DNA from: Candidatus Omnitrophota bacterium
Lineage (GTDB): Bacteria; Omnitrophota; Gorgyraeia; Gygaellales; Profunditerraquicolaceae
NCBI GenBank assembly: GCA_026387485.1
Contig: JAPLLQ010000033.1
Span: forward strand, 3,566 to 11,837
Length of the DNA stretch: 8,272 nt
Direction: 5' to 3'
Shown here: positions 1 through 6,369 of the stretch, one piece after another
How positions within the stretch are numbered: position 1 is the first letter of the stretch
Layout: each line of letters starts with the position of its first letter
Made by a program: the position numbers and the translations under genes
The notes under the pieces: generated by a model
The model's database searches: none
Told to the model about the DNA's origin: nothing
Seen by the model: only the letters and a program-made list of their open reading frames with translations

Positions 1-489
1 GGCGAGCATTACTGCCGGATATTCAGCATTAATTATGGCTTAGCTACCGTATCTTTACGCTATTTTAATGTTTTTGGCCCGCGTCAATCCTTGGATGATG
101 AATATGCGGTAGTGATCCCTAAGTTCATCACCAGCATTCTAAATGGCAAAAATCCTCCCATATACGGGAATGGTAAGCAATCCCGGGATTTTACATTTGT
201 CAAGAATGTAGTTAGGGCTAACCTTTTAGCGGCAAAGAAGAAATTCAGAGGAGAAGTTTTTAATGTAGCTAGCGGTAGGGATTATACGGTTTTAGATTTA
301 GTAAGGATTTTGAATAAGGCGATTGATAAAAATATTAAGCCTAAATTTTTACCTCTTCGCCGGGGGGATGTATTTAAGACGCTGGCAGATTTAGGTAAGT
401 CCAGGAGGTTTTTAGGGTTTAAACCAGAAATAGATTTTAGCCAAGGGTTGAAACTGACAGTAGATTATTTTAAAAATGTCAAAGCATAA
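1..489 (+). CDS. UDP-sugar 4-epimerase, extended SDR family (GalE/WbpP-like), 5' end missing
   Basis: The frame is open from base 1, so the gene starts upstream; 162 C-terminal residues and the TAA stop are visible. This is the substrate-binding half of an NAD-dependent epimerase/dehydratase. Seen: GEHYCRIF right at the edge (in relatives it closely follows the catalytic YxxxK, which would lie just outside), then LRYFNVFGPRQ, VIPKFI, the GxGKQSRDFTFV block that contacts the nucleotide, and GEVFNVASG. From the family, such enzymes invert C4 of UDP-glucose, UDP-GlcNAc or their uronic acids in the cytoplasm. The NVFGPRQ and VIPKFI style resembles the WbpP/TviC UDP-GlcNAc(A) 4-epimerase branch, but the exact substrate cannot be read from this fragment. 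The Rossmann domain and catalytic residues are not visible. The 3' end overlaps the next gene, a UDP-xylose synthase, by 14 bases, which suggests one nucleotide-sugar operon. Confidence 0.88.
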   Translation, partial: GEHYCRIFSINYGLATVSLRYFNVFGPRQSLDDEYAVVIPKFITSILNGKNPPIYGNGKQSRDFTFVKNVVRANLLAAKKKFRGEVFNVASGRDYTVLDLVRILNKAIDKNIKPKFLPLRRGDVFKTLADLGKSRRFLGFKPEIDFSQGLKLTVDYFKNVKA

Positions 490-1411
490 AACTATAGTAA
501 TAACCGGTGGCGCAGGTTTTATTGGTTCGCACTTATGCGAAAGGGCCATGAGGGATGGTTTTAAGGTTGTCTGTGTGGATAATCTTATTACCGGAAGCCT
601 GAAGAATATTAAGCATCTTTTTGTCCAGCGGAATTTTAGTTTTAAAAAACATAATGTCACTAAGTATATAGACATAAAAGGGAAGGTAGATTATGTTTTA
701 CATTTTGCTTCACCTGCTTCTCCGGATGACTACCTTAAGTTTCCTATACAGACCTTAAAAGTCGGCTCTTTGGGCACGCATAATGCCTTAGGGTTAGCCA
801 AGGAGAAGAAGGCGAAATTTTTACTGGCTTCTACCTCTGAAGTATATGGCGACCCCCTGATACATCCTCAGCCAGAGACTTATTGGGGGCATGTAAACTC
901 TGTGGGCGTGCGGGGATGTTATGATGAGGCTAAGCGTTTTGCCGAAGCGATTACCATGGCTTACCATCGCGTACACAAGCTGGATACCAGAATCGTCAGG
1001 ATTTTTAATACTTACGGAGCGCGGATGCGGATAAATGACGGAAGGGTAGTCCCTAATTTTATCTTTCAGGCATTAAACAATAAGCCTCTTACGGTTTACG
1101 GTAAAGGGGCTCAAACCAGAAGTTTCTGTTTTATTGACGATTTGGTAGAGGGTATATTCAGATTAATGCGGGTTAAAATTAATCAACCGGTTAACTTAGG
1201 GAATCCCCATGAATTCAGTATAATGCAATTGGCTAAGTTAGTGATTAAGCTCTCCTCTGCCAAAAGCAGGATCATTTTTAAGCCACTTCCTCAGGATGAC
1301 CCTCGGCAACGAAAGCCGGATATCCAGAAGGCAAGAAAGTTGCTTAAGTGGAAGCCGAGGGTAGAATTAGAAGAAGGTTTACTTAGGACTATAAGCTGGT
1401 TTTCCTCCTAA
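476..1411 (+). CDS. uxs: UDP-glucuronate decarboxylase (UDP-xylose synthase)
   Basis: Converts UDP-glucuronate to UDP-xylose and CO2 in the cytoplasm, through an NAD-bound 4-keto intermediate. The 311 residues match the usual bacterial length. Seen: the Rossmann glycine motif GGAGFIG at residues 11-17, acidic D35 for the NAD ribose, the UXS signature ASPASP at 78-83, STSEVYGDP at 119-127 (catalytic Thr and Glu), HPQPETYWG at 130-138, and the catalytic pair Y149/K153 in YDEAK. The C-terminal half carries RIFNTYGARM, VPNFI and the YGKGxQTRSF nucleotide-binding block. The ATG lies 14 bases inside the end of the upstream epimerase and has no clear Shine-Dalgarno, so it is probably translated by coupling to that gene. 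The start is supported because the glycine motif falls at the normal distance from it. The neighbours suggest supply of UDP-xylose or a related sugar for surface glycans. ArnA-type or other 4-ketopentose enzymes are less likely, given the HPQPETYWG block. The symbol names the family. Confidence 0.94.
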   Translation: MSKHKTIVITGGAGFIGSHLCERAMRDGFKVVCVDNLITGSLKNIKHLFVQRNFSFKKHNVTKYIDIKGKVDYVLHFASPASPDDYLKFPIQTLKVGSLGTHNALGLAKEKKAKFLLASTSEVYGDPLIHPQPETYWGHVNSVGVRGCYDEAKRFAEAITMAYHRVHKLDTRIVRIFNTYGARMRINDGRVVPNFIFQALNNKPLTVYGKGAQTRSFCFIDDLVEGIFRLMRVKINQPVNLGNPHEFSIMQLAKLVIKLSSAKSRIIFKPLPQDDPRQRKPDIQKARKLLKWKPRVELEEGLLRTISWFSS

Positions 1412-1428
1412 AAAAGAAAGCCCTTTCC

Positions 1429-1458
1429 TTGACAATAAACCCTTTTATATGTTATACT
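1429..1458 (+). promoter_or_regulatory. sigma70-type promoter with extended -10, upstream of the cvpA-like/nif3/dnaG/rpoD unit
   Basis: A perfect -35 box TTGACA at 1429-1434 is followed by 18 bases and a -10 box TATACT at 1453-1458 (one mismatch to TATAAT). TG at 1450-1451 sits one base upstream of the -10, which is the extended -10 arrangement. The expected start of transcription is near 1464-1466, giving a leader of about 35 bases before the ATG at 1499. It lies in the only sizeable gap between the nucleotide-sugar genes and the housekeeping genes, so it probably drives the whole downstream unit. Identified by eye; not tested against background frequency. Confidence 0.78.
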
Positions 1459-1483
1459 TGTAAAAATCAAACTTACCCAAAAA

Positions 1484-1490
1484 AGAGAGG
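1484..1490 (+). promoter_or_regulatory. ribosome binding site of the cvpA-like gene
   Basis: AGAGAGG lies 8 bases before the ATG at 1499. It is a reasonable Shine-Dalgarno match and supports that start, and it falls within the predicted transcript leader. Confidence 0.65.
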
Positions 1491-1498
1491 CTAATCCT

Positions 1499-2083
1499 AT
1501 GCTAACTGATATTCTTAAACAGTTTAAGTGGCTGGATATTTTTATCCTAATTCTTGTAGTTAGAGTATGTTACGTCTCTATTAAAACAGGATTTCCTGTT
1601 GAAATCTTTAAATTTCTCGGGACCTTAAGCGCGATCTATGCATCTTTGCATTATTATACCCTTACTTCGGATTTTATAAGGCAGCGCCTGCCACTAGAGG
1701 CTAAAATGCCATTAGAGTTTTTAGATTTTGTTATGTTTTTACTGCTGGCAGCTGCTGCTTATTTTATTTTTTTCTTATTGCGTACCACTTTTTATCGTCT
1801 TATTAAAATTGAAGCTGTTTCTACTTTAAATAAATGGGGCGGATTAGTTTTAGGGATAGCCCGATCTGTATTATTAGCAGGCCTGGTTATCTTTTTGCTA
1901 TCTATATCCAGCGTTGATTATTTAAAGAATAGCGTGAAGCATTCTTATCTGGGAGTTCGTTTTTTTAAGGTTGCTCCCGCTACTTATTCCTGGCTGTGGA
2001 ACAGTTTAATTTCTAAATTTAGCTCAGGAGAAAAATTTAATAAAACTGTTTTGGATACAGAAAAAGGGTTTTTAGCTAAATGA
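1499..2083 (+). CDS. CvpA family inner-membrane protein
   Basis: A 194-residue membrane protein with four hydrophobic segments, at about residues 12-29, 34-53, 73-98 and 113-137. This layout and length are typical of the CvpA (colicin V production) family. Family-like features include the opening WLDIFILIL, the second helix starting VEIFKFLG, and the NKWGGLVLGIARS stretch at 111-123, where family members carry a conserved Gly-rich start to the last helix. The C-terminal 55 residues are polar and probably cytoplasmic. CvpA proteins are linked to envelope homeostasis and, in E. coli, to colicin V export, but their molecular activity is not settled, so no specific function is assigned. It has a good Shine-Dalgarno and is the first gene after the promoter at 1429-1458. 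Its stop overlaps the next start as ATGA, so the two are probably translationally coupled. The family call rests on topology and short motifs. Confidence 0.78.
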   Translation: MLTDILKQFKWLDIFILILVVRVCYVSIKTGFPVEIFKFLGTLSAIYASLHYYTLTSDFIRQRLPLEAKMPLEFLDFVMFLLLAAAAYFIFFLLRTTFYRLIKIEAVSTLNKWGGLVLGIARSVLLAGLVIFLLSISSVDYLKNSVKHSYLGVRFFKVAPATYSWLWNSLISKFSSGEKFNKTVLDTEKGFLAK

Positions 2084-2952
2084 AATTATCCCGCTTTTAT
2101 AAATCAGTCATAAAATTTGGTTCCCAATGCGACCCCCGGCTCAAGAAAAAGTCAATTAAATCTTATGCTGATACAGCTATACTATATGGCAAGCCGGATG
2201 CTGAAATAAAGAAAATTTTGGTTGGTATAGATATAGAGGTAGGCGAGCTTCTCTTAGCTGACCGGATTCGCTCTAAGCAAGGGTTAGACCTGGTAATTTC
2301 GCATCATCCTGAAGGCAGAGCTTATGCTTTGCTGTATGAGGTTATGCAGTTGCAGGTAGACCTTTTAAAACAGGCAGGCCTTTCTCAGGCTGTGGCGGAA
2401 AAACTCTTAGAAGAAAGGAAGGCCGAAGTGGAGAGAAAGGTCCTTTCTCAAAACCATAATCGGGCTGTGGATGCCGCGCGGATTCTAAATTTACCTTTTA
2501 TTTGCATGCATACTCCAGCGGATAACCAGGTGTATTTTTTCTTAAAACAACTTTTCGCCAAGAAAAAACCTAAAACAGTCAAGGATATAATCGATATTCT
2601 TTTAAAGATTCCTGAATATCAGGAGGCAGCCAGGAATATGGCCGGCCCGCGTATATTTCTAGGTTCTCTTAAGAATCCAGTAGGTAAAATTCTTTTTGAG
2701 ATGACCGGTGGTACAGAGGGTCCTAAAGATGCCTTTGATAAGCTTTATAGAGCCGGAGTACGCACCTTGGTTTCCATGCATTTAAGCGAGGAGCATCTGA
2801 AGAAGGTCAAGGATGCTTCCTTGAATGTAGTTATTGCCGGGCATATTTCAAGTGATACTTTAGGACTAAACCTTCTTTTAGATAAGATCGAAAAAATAGA
2901 GAAGCTTGAGGTTATTGGTTGTTCCGGATTTAAGAGGATTAAAAGGATATAA
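2080..2952 (+). CDS. NIF3/DUF34 family dinuclear-metal protein (long subfamily)
   Basis: A 290-residue soluble protein of the NIF3-like (DUF34, YbgI/YqfO) family. Family members form ring-shaped hexamers with a two-metal site; their physiological reaction is not established. Seen: VGIDIEVGE at 48-56; the metal motif SHHPEGRAYA with H75 and H76; NHNRAVDAARIL at 125-136; CMHTPADN with H144 and D148; and AGHISSDTLGLN with H255 and D259. The HHP, HxxxD and GHxxx(E/D) spacing matches the known metal ligands, except that the final ligand, usually Glu, is Asp here. The middle of the protein carries a TGGTEGP turn at 209-215. The protein lacks the long central insertion found in some Firmicute homologues. 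The start codon overlaps the upstream stop (ATGA) and dnaG begins two bases after this stop, so it is deep inside the operon. In Bacillus the family member yqfO also lies near dnaG and the primary sigma gene, which supports a conserved link. Confidence 0.88.
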   Translation: MKLSRFYKSVIKFGSQCDPRLKKKSIKSYADTAILYGKPDAEIKKILVGIDIEVGELLLADRIRSKQGLDLVISHHPEGRAYALLYEVMQLQVDLLKQAGLSQAVAEKLLEERKAEVERKVLSQNHNRAVDAARILNLPFICMHTPADNQVYFFLKQLFAKKKPKTVKDIIDILLKIPEYQEAARNMAGPRIFLGSLKNPVGKILFEMTGGTEGPKDAFDKLYRAGVRTLVSMHLSEEHLKKVKDASLNVVIAGHISSDTLGLNLLLDKIEKIEKLEVIGCSGFKRIKRI

Positions 2953-2954
2953 AG

Positions 2955-4718
2955 ATGGCGGGGCTCATTCCAGAAGATATATTAGAGGATATTTTAAGCC
3001 GGGTGGATATTGTGGAAGTTATCTCCGGCTACATTCCGCTTAAACGCGCCGGCCGGAATCTTAAAGCCTGCTGTCCGTTTCATCATGAAAAAACCCCCTC
3101 TTTCATGGTTTCTCCTGATCGGCAGATCTATCATTGTTTTGGCTGCGGCGAGTCAGGGAATGCTTTTAAATTCCTGATGCGTTTTGAACGAATGGAATTT
3201 CCTGAGGCAGTAGAAGCCTTAGGCAAGAAAACCGGGGTTATCTTACCTAGGGTTGATACTTACGAGAACAAAGCCACAGGGATAACCACCCAACTTTATA
3301 AAATAAATGAATTAGCCGCTGATTTTTATTCTAATAATTTGGATTCCGGGGAAGCAGGGCTCAAGGCTAAGGATTATTTATTAAAACGTGGGATGACTCA
3401 GGAGACAATCAGCGCTTTAAAGTTAGGATTTGCTTCGGATAAATGGGATAGCCTGATTAATTATCTAAGGTCTAAGTCGATAAGCCTAAATATCCTAGAG
3501 AAGGCCGGGCTAATTATTAATAAAGAAGGCGGCGGTTACTATGATCGCTTTAGAAACAGGATAATCTTTCCTATATTTGAGATAAAGGGAAGGGTTTTAG
3601 GCTTTGGGGCCCGGGTACTTGACGAAAGCCTTCCTAAGTATATTAATTCGCCTGAGACTAACGTTTACACTAAAGGAAAAAATCTCTATGGCCTGAATTT
3701 AGCTAGGGATGCCATCAGGGATAATGATTTTGTGGCCGTAGTGGAAGGTTATCTGGATTTTATTCTTCCTTTTCAAGAGGGTTTAAAAAGCATAGTCGCT
3801 TCTTTAGGCACAGCCTTGACCGTAGAACAGGCCCGTCTCTTAAAAAGATATACCCATAATGTAGTTATGGTTTATGACGCAGATAGCGCCGGAGAATTAG
3901 CGGCTTTGCGCAGCCTGGATATATTTATTGAGGAAGAGATAGATGTAAAGGTAGTTTCTTTACCTAAAGGGTTTGACCCGGATTCATTTGTGCGCAAAAA
4001 CGGAATAGACAGCTTTAAAGAGAGAATCGAGAAAGCCCAAAGCCTCTTTGACTACAAATTAGGTATCTTAAAAACACGTTACAATATGAAAGAAATAGAG
4101 TCTAAGGCTAAAGTCTCTACACTCATGCTTGAGACGATAAATAAATTTAAGAACGCGGTTTTGAAATCAGAGTATATTAAAAAACTGGCCCAGGAACTGG
4201 GTCTTAACGAAGAGGCATTGTTGGAGGAGATAAAAAAGGTTAAAACCAATAAGCCTTATCAGGATACCAACGTATCTCTCGAGCGTAAACCTTTGAATAT
4301 AAACCCTACGGAGAAGCTTTTGATGTCGCTGATGCTGGAAGAGAATAGCCTGATCAATCGGATTAAAGAGAGCATTGAGCCGGCTGATTTTGAGGATGAG
4401 CGTATCTCTAAGATTGTCTCAATTATGTTCGGCCTATTAGAAGAGGGTAAAGAAGTGCGGCCGCATTTATTAATGCATCATTTAGGGGATGATATCTCGC
4501 AGGTAGTTTGCGAGTCGGTTTTTATGCCCCAGAGCTTATCCTTGGAACATAAGGAAAGAGTAGTTGATGATTGTGTCATGAGACTTAAGAGTAAAAAAGT
4601 AAAATCAAGGAGAGAGAAATTGCATCAAGAGATTAAGGCTGCCCAGAATCTAGGAGATGAAGAGAAGTTAAGCCGGCTCTTAGAAGAGTTTCATTGCCTA
4701 ATTAAAAAGAAATGGTAA
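2955..4718 (+). CDS. dnaG: DNA primase DnaG
   Basis: Synthesises the RNA primers for Okazaki fragments and leading-strand start, working with the replicative helicase DnaB. The 587 residues fit the family. Domains in order: the N-terminal CHC2 zinc-binding domain at about 1-100, with ligands C40, H43, C61 and C64 in CCPFHHEKTPSF and YHCFGCGESGN; the catalytic core with its basic face RFRNRIIFPIF near 198-208; the TOPRIM fold at about 258-340, with catalytic E264 in VEGYLD and the acidic pair D308/D310 in VYDADSAG; DPDSFVRKNG at 341-350; and a helical C-terminal domain at about 450-587 in the position of the DnaB-binding region. All key residues are intact. The ATG follows the NIF3 stop by two bases, with AAAAGGA at 2941-2947 as a usable Shine-Dalgarno inside the preceding gene. 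Placement just before rpoD is the classic primase-sigma pairing. Confidence 0.98.
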   Translation: MAGLIPEDILEDILSRVDIVEVISGYIPLKRAGRNLKACCPFHHEKTPSFMVSPDRQIYHCFGCGESGNAFKFLMRFERMEFPEAVEALGKKTGVILPRVDTYENKATGITTQLYKINELAADFYSNNLDSGEAGLKAKDYLLKRGMTQETISALKLGFASDKWDSLINYLRSKSISLNILEKAGLIINKEGGGYYDRFRNRIIFPIFEIKGRVLGFGARVLDESLPKYINSPETNVYTKGKNLYGLNLARDAIRDNDFVAVVEGYLDFILPFQEGLKSIVASLGTALTVEQARLLKRYTHNVVMVYDADSAGELAALRSLDIFIEEEIDVKVVSLPKGFDPDSFVRKNGIDSFKERIEKAQSLFDYKLGILKTRYNMKEIESKAKVSTLMLETINKFKNAVLKSEYIKKLAQELGLNEEALLEEIKKVKTNKPYQDTNVSLERKPLNINPTEKLLMSLMLEENSLINRIKESIEPADFEDERISKIVSIMFGLLEEGKEVRPHLLMHHLGDDISQVVCESVFMPQSLSLEHKERVVDDCVMRLKSKKVKSRREKLHQEIKAAQNLGDEEKLSRLLEEFHCLIKKKW

Positions 4719-4722
4719 AAAT

Positions 4723-4728
4723 AGGAGG
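4723..4728 (+). promoter_or_regulatory. ribosome binding site of rpoD
   Basis: A full AGGAGG lies in the 21-base gap between dnaG and rpoD, 11 bases before the ATG at 4740. The spacing is slightly long but the match is the best in the window, consistent with efficient independent translation of the sigma factor. Confidence 0.75.
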
Positions 4729-4739
4729 CTTGTAACGGG

Positions 4740-6272
4740 ATGAAGAAAAAAGTATATGCGGCTAAAGATCTGGAAAAAATTATTGCGCTAGGCAGGCAAA
4801 AGGGGTTTCTTACCTATGACGAAGTAAATAATCTGCTTCCCGAGGAACTTTCATCTTCCGAGGAGATCGATCACCTGTTTGAATTATTAGGGAACGAGGA
4901 TATACAGGTGATTGAGAATGAAGATGATAAACCCCTTGAGAAAACTAGCAGCATGGTGGCAAAAGAGGACCTCTTAAGTGAGCAGCTTAAGAGCGAGGAA
5001 CGTTTTCTTCCTTTGGATGATCCGGTTAAAATGTACCTTAAACAAATGGGCTCAATCTCCCTTTTGTCAAGGGAGCATGAAATCGAGTTGGCGAAAAGAA
5101 TAGAGGATGCCGAAGAAAAGTTTAAGCGCGCGGCATTAGGCACGAAATTTGTCCGTAATGAAACTATGTTTGTTGCTAATGATATCTTAGAAGATAAGAT
5201 AAATTTTGAAGAAGTAGTAAAGGAAGACCTTAGGGTTAAAAAAGGAAATGTAGTCAGTAGGATACGCCGGGTAGTTAAAAAGCTAAAGCGTACCCGCAGC
5301 AACAGTTATACTATTGATTTACTTTTGGAGCTTAATTTTGTCACTTCAGTTGTTGAGGCGGCGATGCGCCGGCTTCACCGCTTAATCCGGGAGCTTGATC
5401 AGATTAACCGTCAAGGCAGGCGTAATAGGGTTAGAAAACAGGCTATATTAAAGCAGCTTGGCGAGCCTTATAGTAAACTCAAAGAGCAGATGAAGCTGAT
5501 TAAGTCCAGCCATCTTAAATTCAGTCGGACAAAGAAAAAGCTGGTTGAGGCAAACTTAAGGCTGGTAGTCAGTATTGCTAAAAAATACACTAACAGGGGT
5601 CTTTCTTTCCTGGATTTAATTCAAGAGGGTAATATCGGGCTAATGCGGGCAGTGGAGAAATTCGAATATAAACGGGGTTATAAATTTTCTACCTATGCTA
5701 CTTGGTGGATTAGGCAGGCGATAACCCGCTCTATCGCCGATCAGGCGCGTACGATTAGAATCCCGGTACATATGACCGAGACAATTAACAAAATTATCCG
5801 TTACTCCCGAGTCTTTGTGCAGGAAAACGGGCGTGAGCCTACCCCTGAAGAGATTTCCTATAAGATGCGTTTACCGCAGGAGAAAGTTAAGTCAATTTTA
5901 AAGATAGCCCAGGAGCCGATATCTTTACAGATGCCTATCGGGGATGAAGGGGATACGCACTTCGGAGATTTTATTCAGGATAAAAAGGCAGTTTCTCCGG
6001 CGAATGAAACTGTGCGTTCAATGTTAAAAGACGAGATGAATTCTGCATTGAGCACGCTTACCGACAGGGAAAAGAAGATTCTGGTTCTTCGTTTCGGTAT
6101 CCATGATGGTTCATCCCGTACACTGGAAGAAGTAGGTAATGTGTTTAAGGTTACCCGGGAGAGAGTCCGCCAGATTGAGGCTAAGGCCCTAAAGAAACTC
6201 AGGCATCCCACACGTTCAAGGAGGTTACGCACTTTTCTGGATATGACGCTTGCGCACCAGAGAGAATATTAG
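4740..6272 (+). CDS. rpoD: RNA polymerase primary sigma factor RpoD (sigma70/SigA)
   Basis: Directs core RNA polymerase to housekeeping promoters. The 510 residues carry all regions of a group 1 sigma factor. Seen: region 1.1 at about 7-60 (LEKIIALGRQKGFLTYDEVN); region 1.2 at about 92-128 (DDPVKMYLKQMGSISLLSRE); a non-conserved region at about 130-265; regions 2.1-2.4 at about 268-340, with ANLRLVVSIAKKY, DLIQEGNIGLMRAVEKF and YATWWIRQAITRSIADQ; region 3 starting IRIPVHMTETI; and region 4 at about 436-505, with the helix-turn-helix RTLEEVGNVFKVTRERVRQIE and the C-terminal RHPTRSRRL. The intact 2.4 and 4.2 motifs predict recognition of TATAAT and TTGACA boxes, as at the promoter at 1429-1458. 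Unusually, the non-conserved region is strongly basic (many Arg and Lys at 171-270). Having region 1.1 argues against an alternative RpoS-like sigma. It follows dnaG by 21 bases and no terminator is evident between them. Confidence 0.98.
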   Translation: MKKKVYAAKDLEKIIALGRQKGFLTYDEVNNLLPEELSSSEEIDHLFELLGNEDIQVIENEDDKPLEKTSSMVAKEDLLSEQLKSEERFLPLDDPVKMYLKQMGSISLLSREHEIELAKRIEDAEEKFKRAALGTKFVRNETMFVANDILEDKINFEEVVKEDLRVKKGNVVSRIRRVVKKLKRTRSNSYTIDLLLELNFVTSVVEAAMRRLHRLIRELDQINRQGRRNRVRKQAILKQLGEPYSKLKEQMKLIKSSHLKFSRTKKKLVEANLRLVVSIAKKYTNRGLSFLDLIQEGNIGLMRAVEKFEYKRGYKFSTYATWWIRQAITRSIADQARTIRIPVHMTETINKIIRYSRVFVQENGREPTPEEISYKMRLPQEKVKSILKIAQEPISLQMPIGDEGDTHFGDFIQDKKAVSPANETVRSMLKDEMNSALSTLTDREKKILVLRFGIHDGSSRTLEEVGNVFKVTRERVRQIEAKALKKLRHPTRSRRLRTFLDMTLAHQREY

Positions 6273-6291
6273 AAAAGAGAACGAGGGTTGT

Positions 6292-6369
6292 ATGCTTAAT
6301 CTAAAGGATATTAAAGCAAACAGGCGGTTTTCTCTAAAAATCAGGGAGCTACCTATTTTTTTACTATGA
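6292..6369 (+). CDS. possible 25-residue leader ORF upstream of the c-di-GMP gene
   Basis: ATG at 6292 opens 25 codons ending in TGA at 6367-6369, which overlaps the next gene's ATG as ATGA. GAGGG at 6283-6287 lies 4 bases before the start and is a short but plausible Shine-Dalgarno. The peptide begins MLNLKDIKANRRF and ends in LPIFLL. I recognise no family, and it is too short to judge by composition. The gene after it has no well-placed ribosome site of its own, so this frame could serve to deliver ribosomes to it. It could equally be chance, or the true N-terminus of the next gene split by a frameshift at the T run at 6356-6362. Confidence 0.35.
   Translation: MLNLKDIKANRRFSLKIRELPIFLL
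6336..6360 (+). other. weak imperfect hairpin before the c-di-GMP gene
   Basis: AAAAAT at 6336-6341 can pair with ATTTTT at 6355-6360, and AGG at 6343-6345 with CCT at 6352-6354, leaving C6342 bulged and a 6-base loop. The stem has only two G-C pairs and its 3' arm is the T run itself. It resembles a feeble terminator or a structure hiding AGGGAG at 6343-6348. Stability was not calculated. Confidence 0.25.

Noticed and set aside
412..675. Reverse-strand open frame of 87 codons
   Set aside because: It lies across the overlap of two well-supported + strand genes and the translation shows no family motif; it is a shadow frame.
1416..1427. Inverted repeat GAAAG-CC-CTTTC after the UDP-xylose synthase gene as a terminator
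   Set aside because: The loop would be only two bases, the stem is short and AT-rich, and no T run follows it.
4871..5302. Reverse-strand open frame of 143 codons
   Set aside because: Fully inside rpoD, with a low-complexity Ser/Leu/Phe-rich translation typical of the complement of a Lys/Glu-rich gene.
5975..6232. Reverse-strand open frame of 85 codons
   Set aside because: Fully inside rpoD region 3-4 coding sequence, with no recognisable motif.
6250..6278. A promoter at the end of rpoD for the c-di-GMP gene, from TTGCGC at 6250
   Set aside because: No acceptable -10 box lies 16-18 bases downstream.
6336..6362. Hairpin plus T run as an intrinsic terminator of the rpoD operon
   Set aside because: The stem has only two G-C pairs and consumes most of the T run, so a normal terminator is not supported; kept only as a weak structure.
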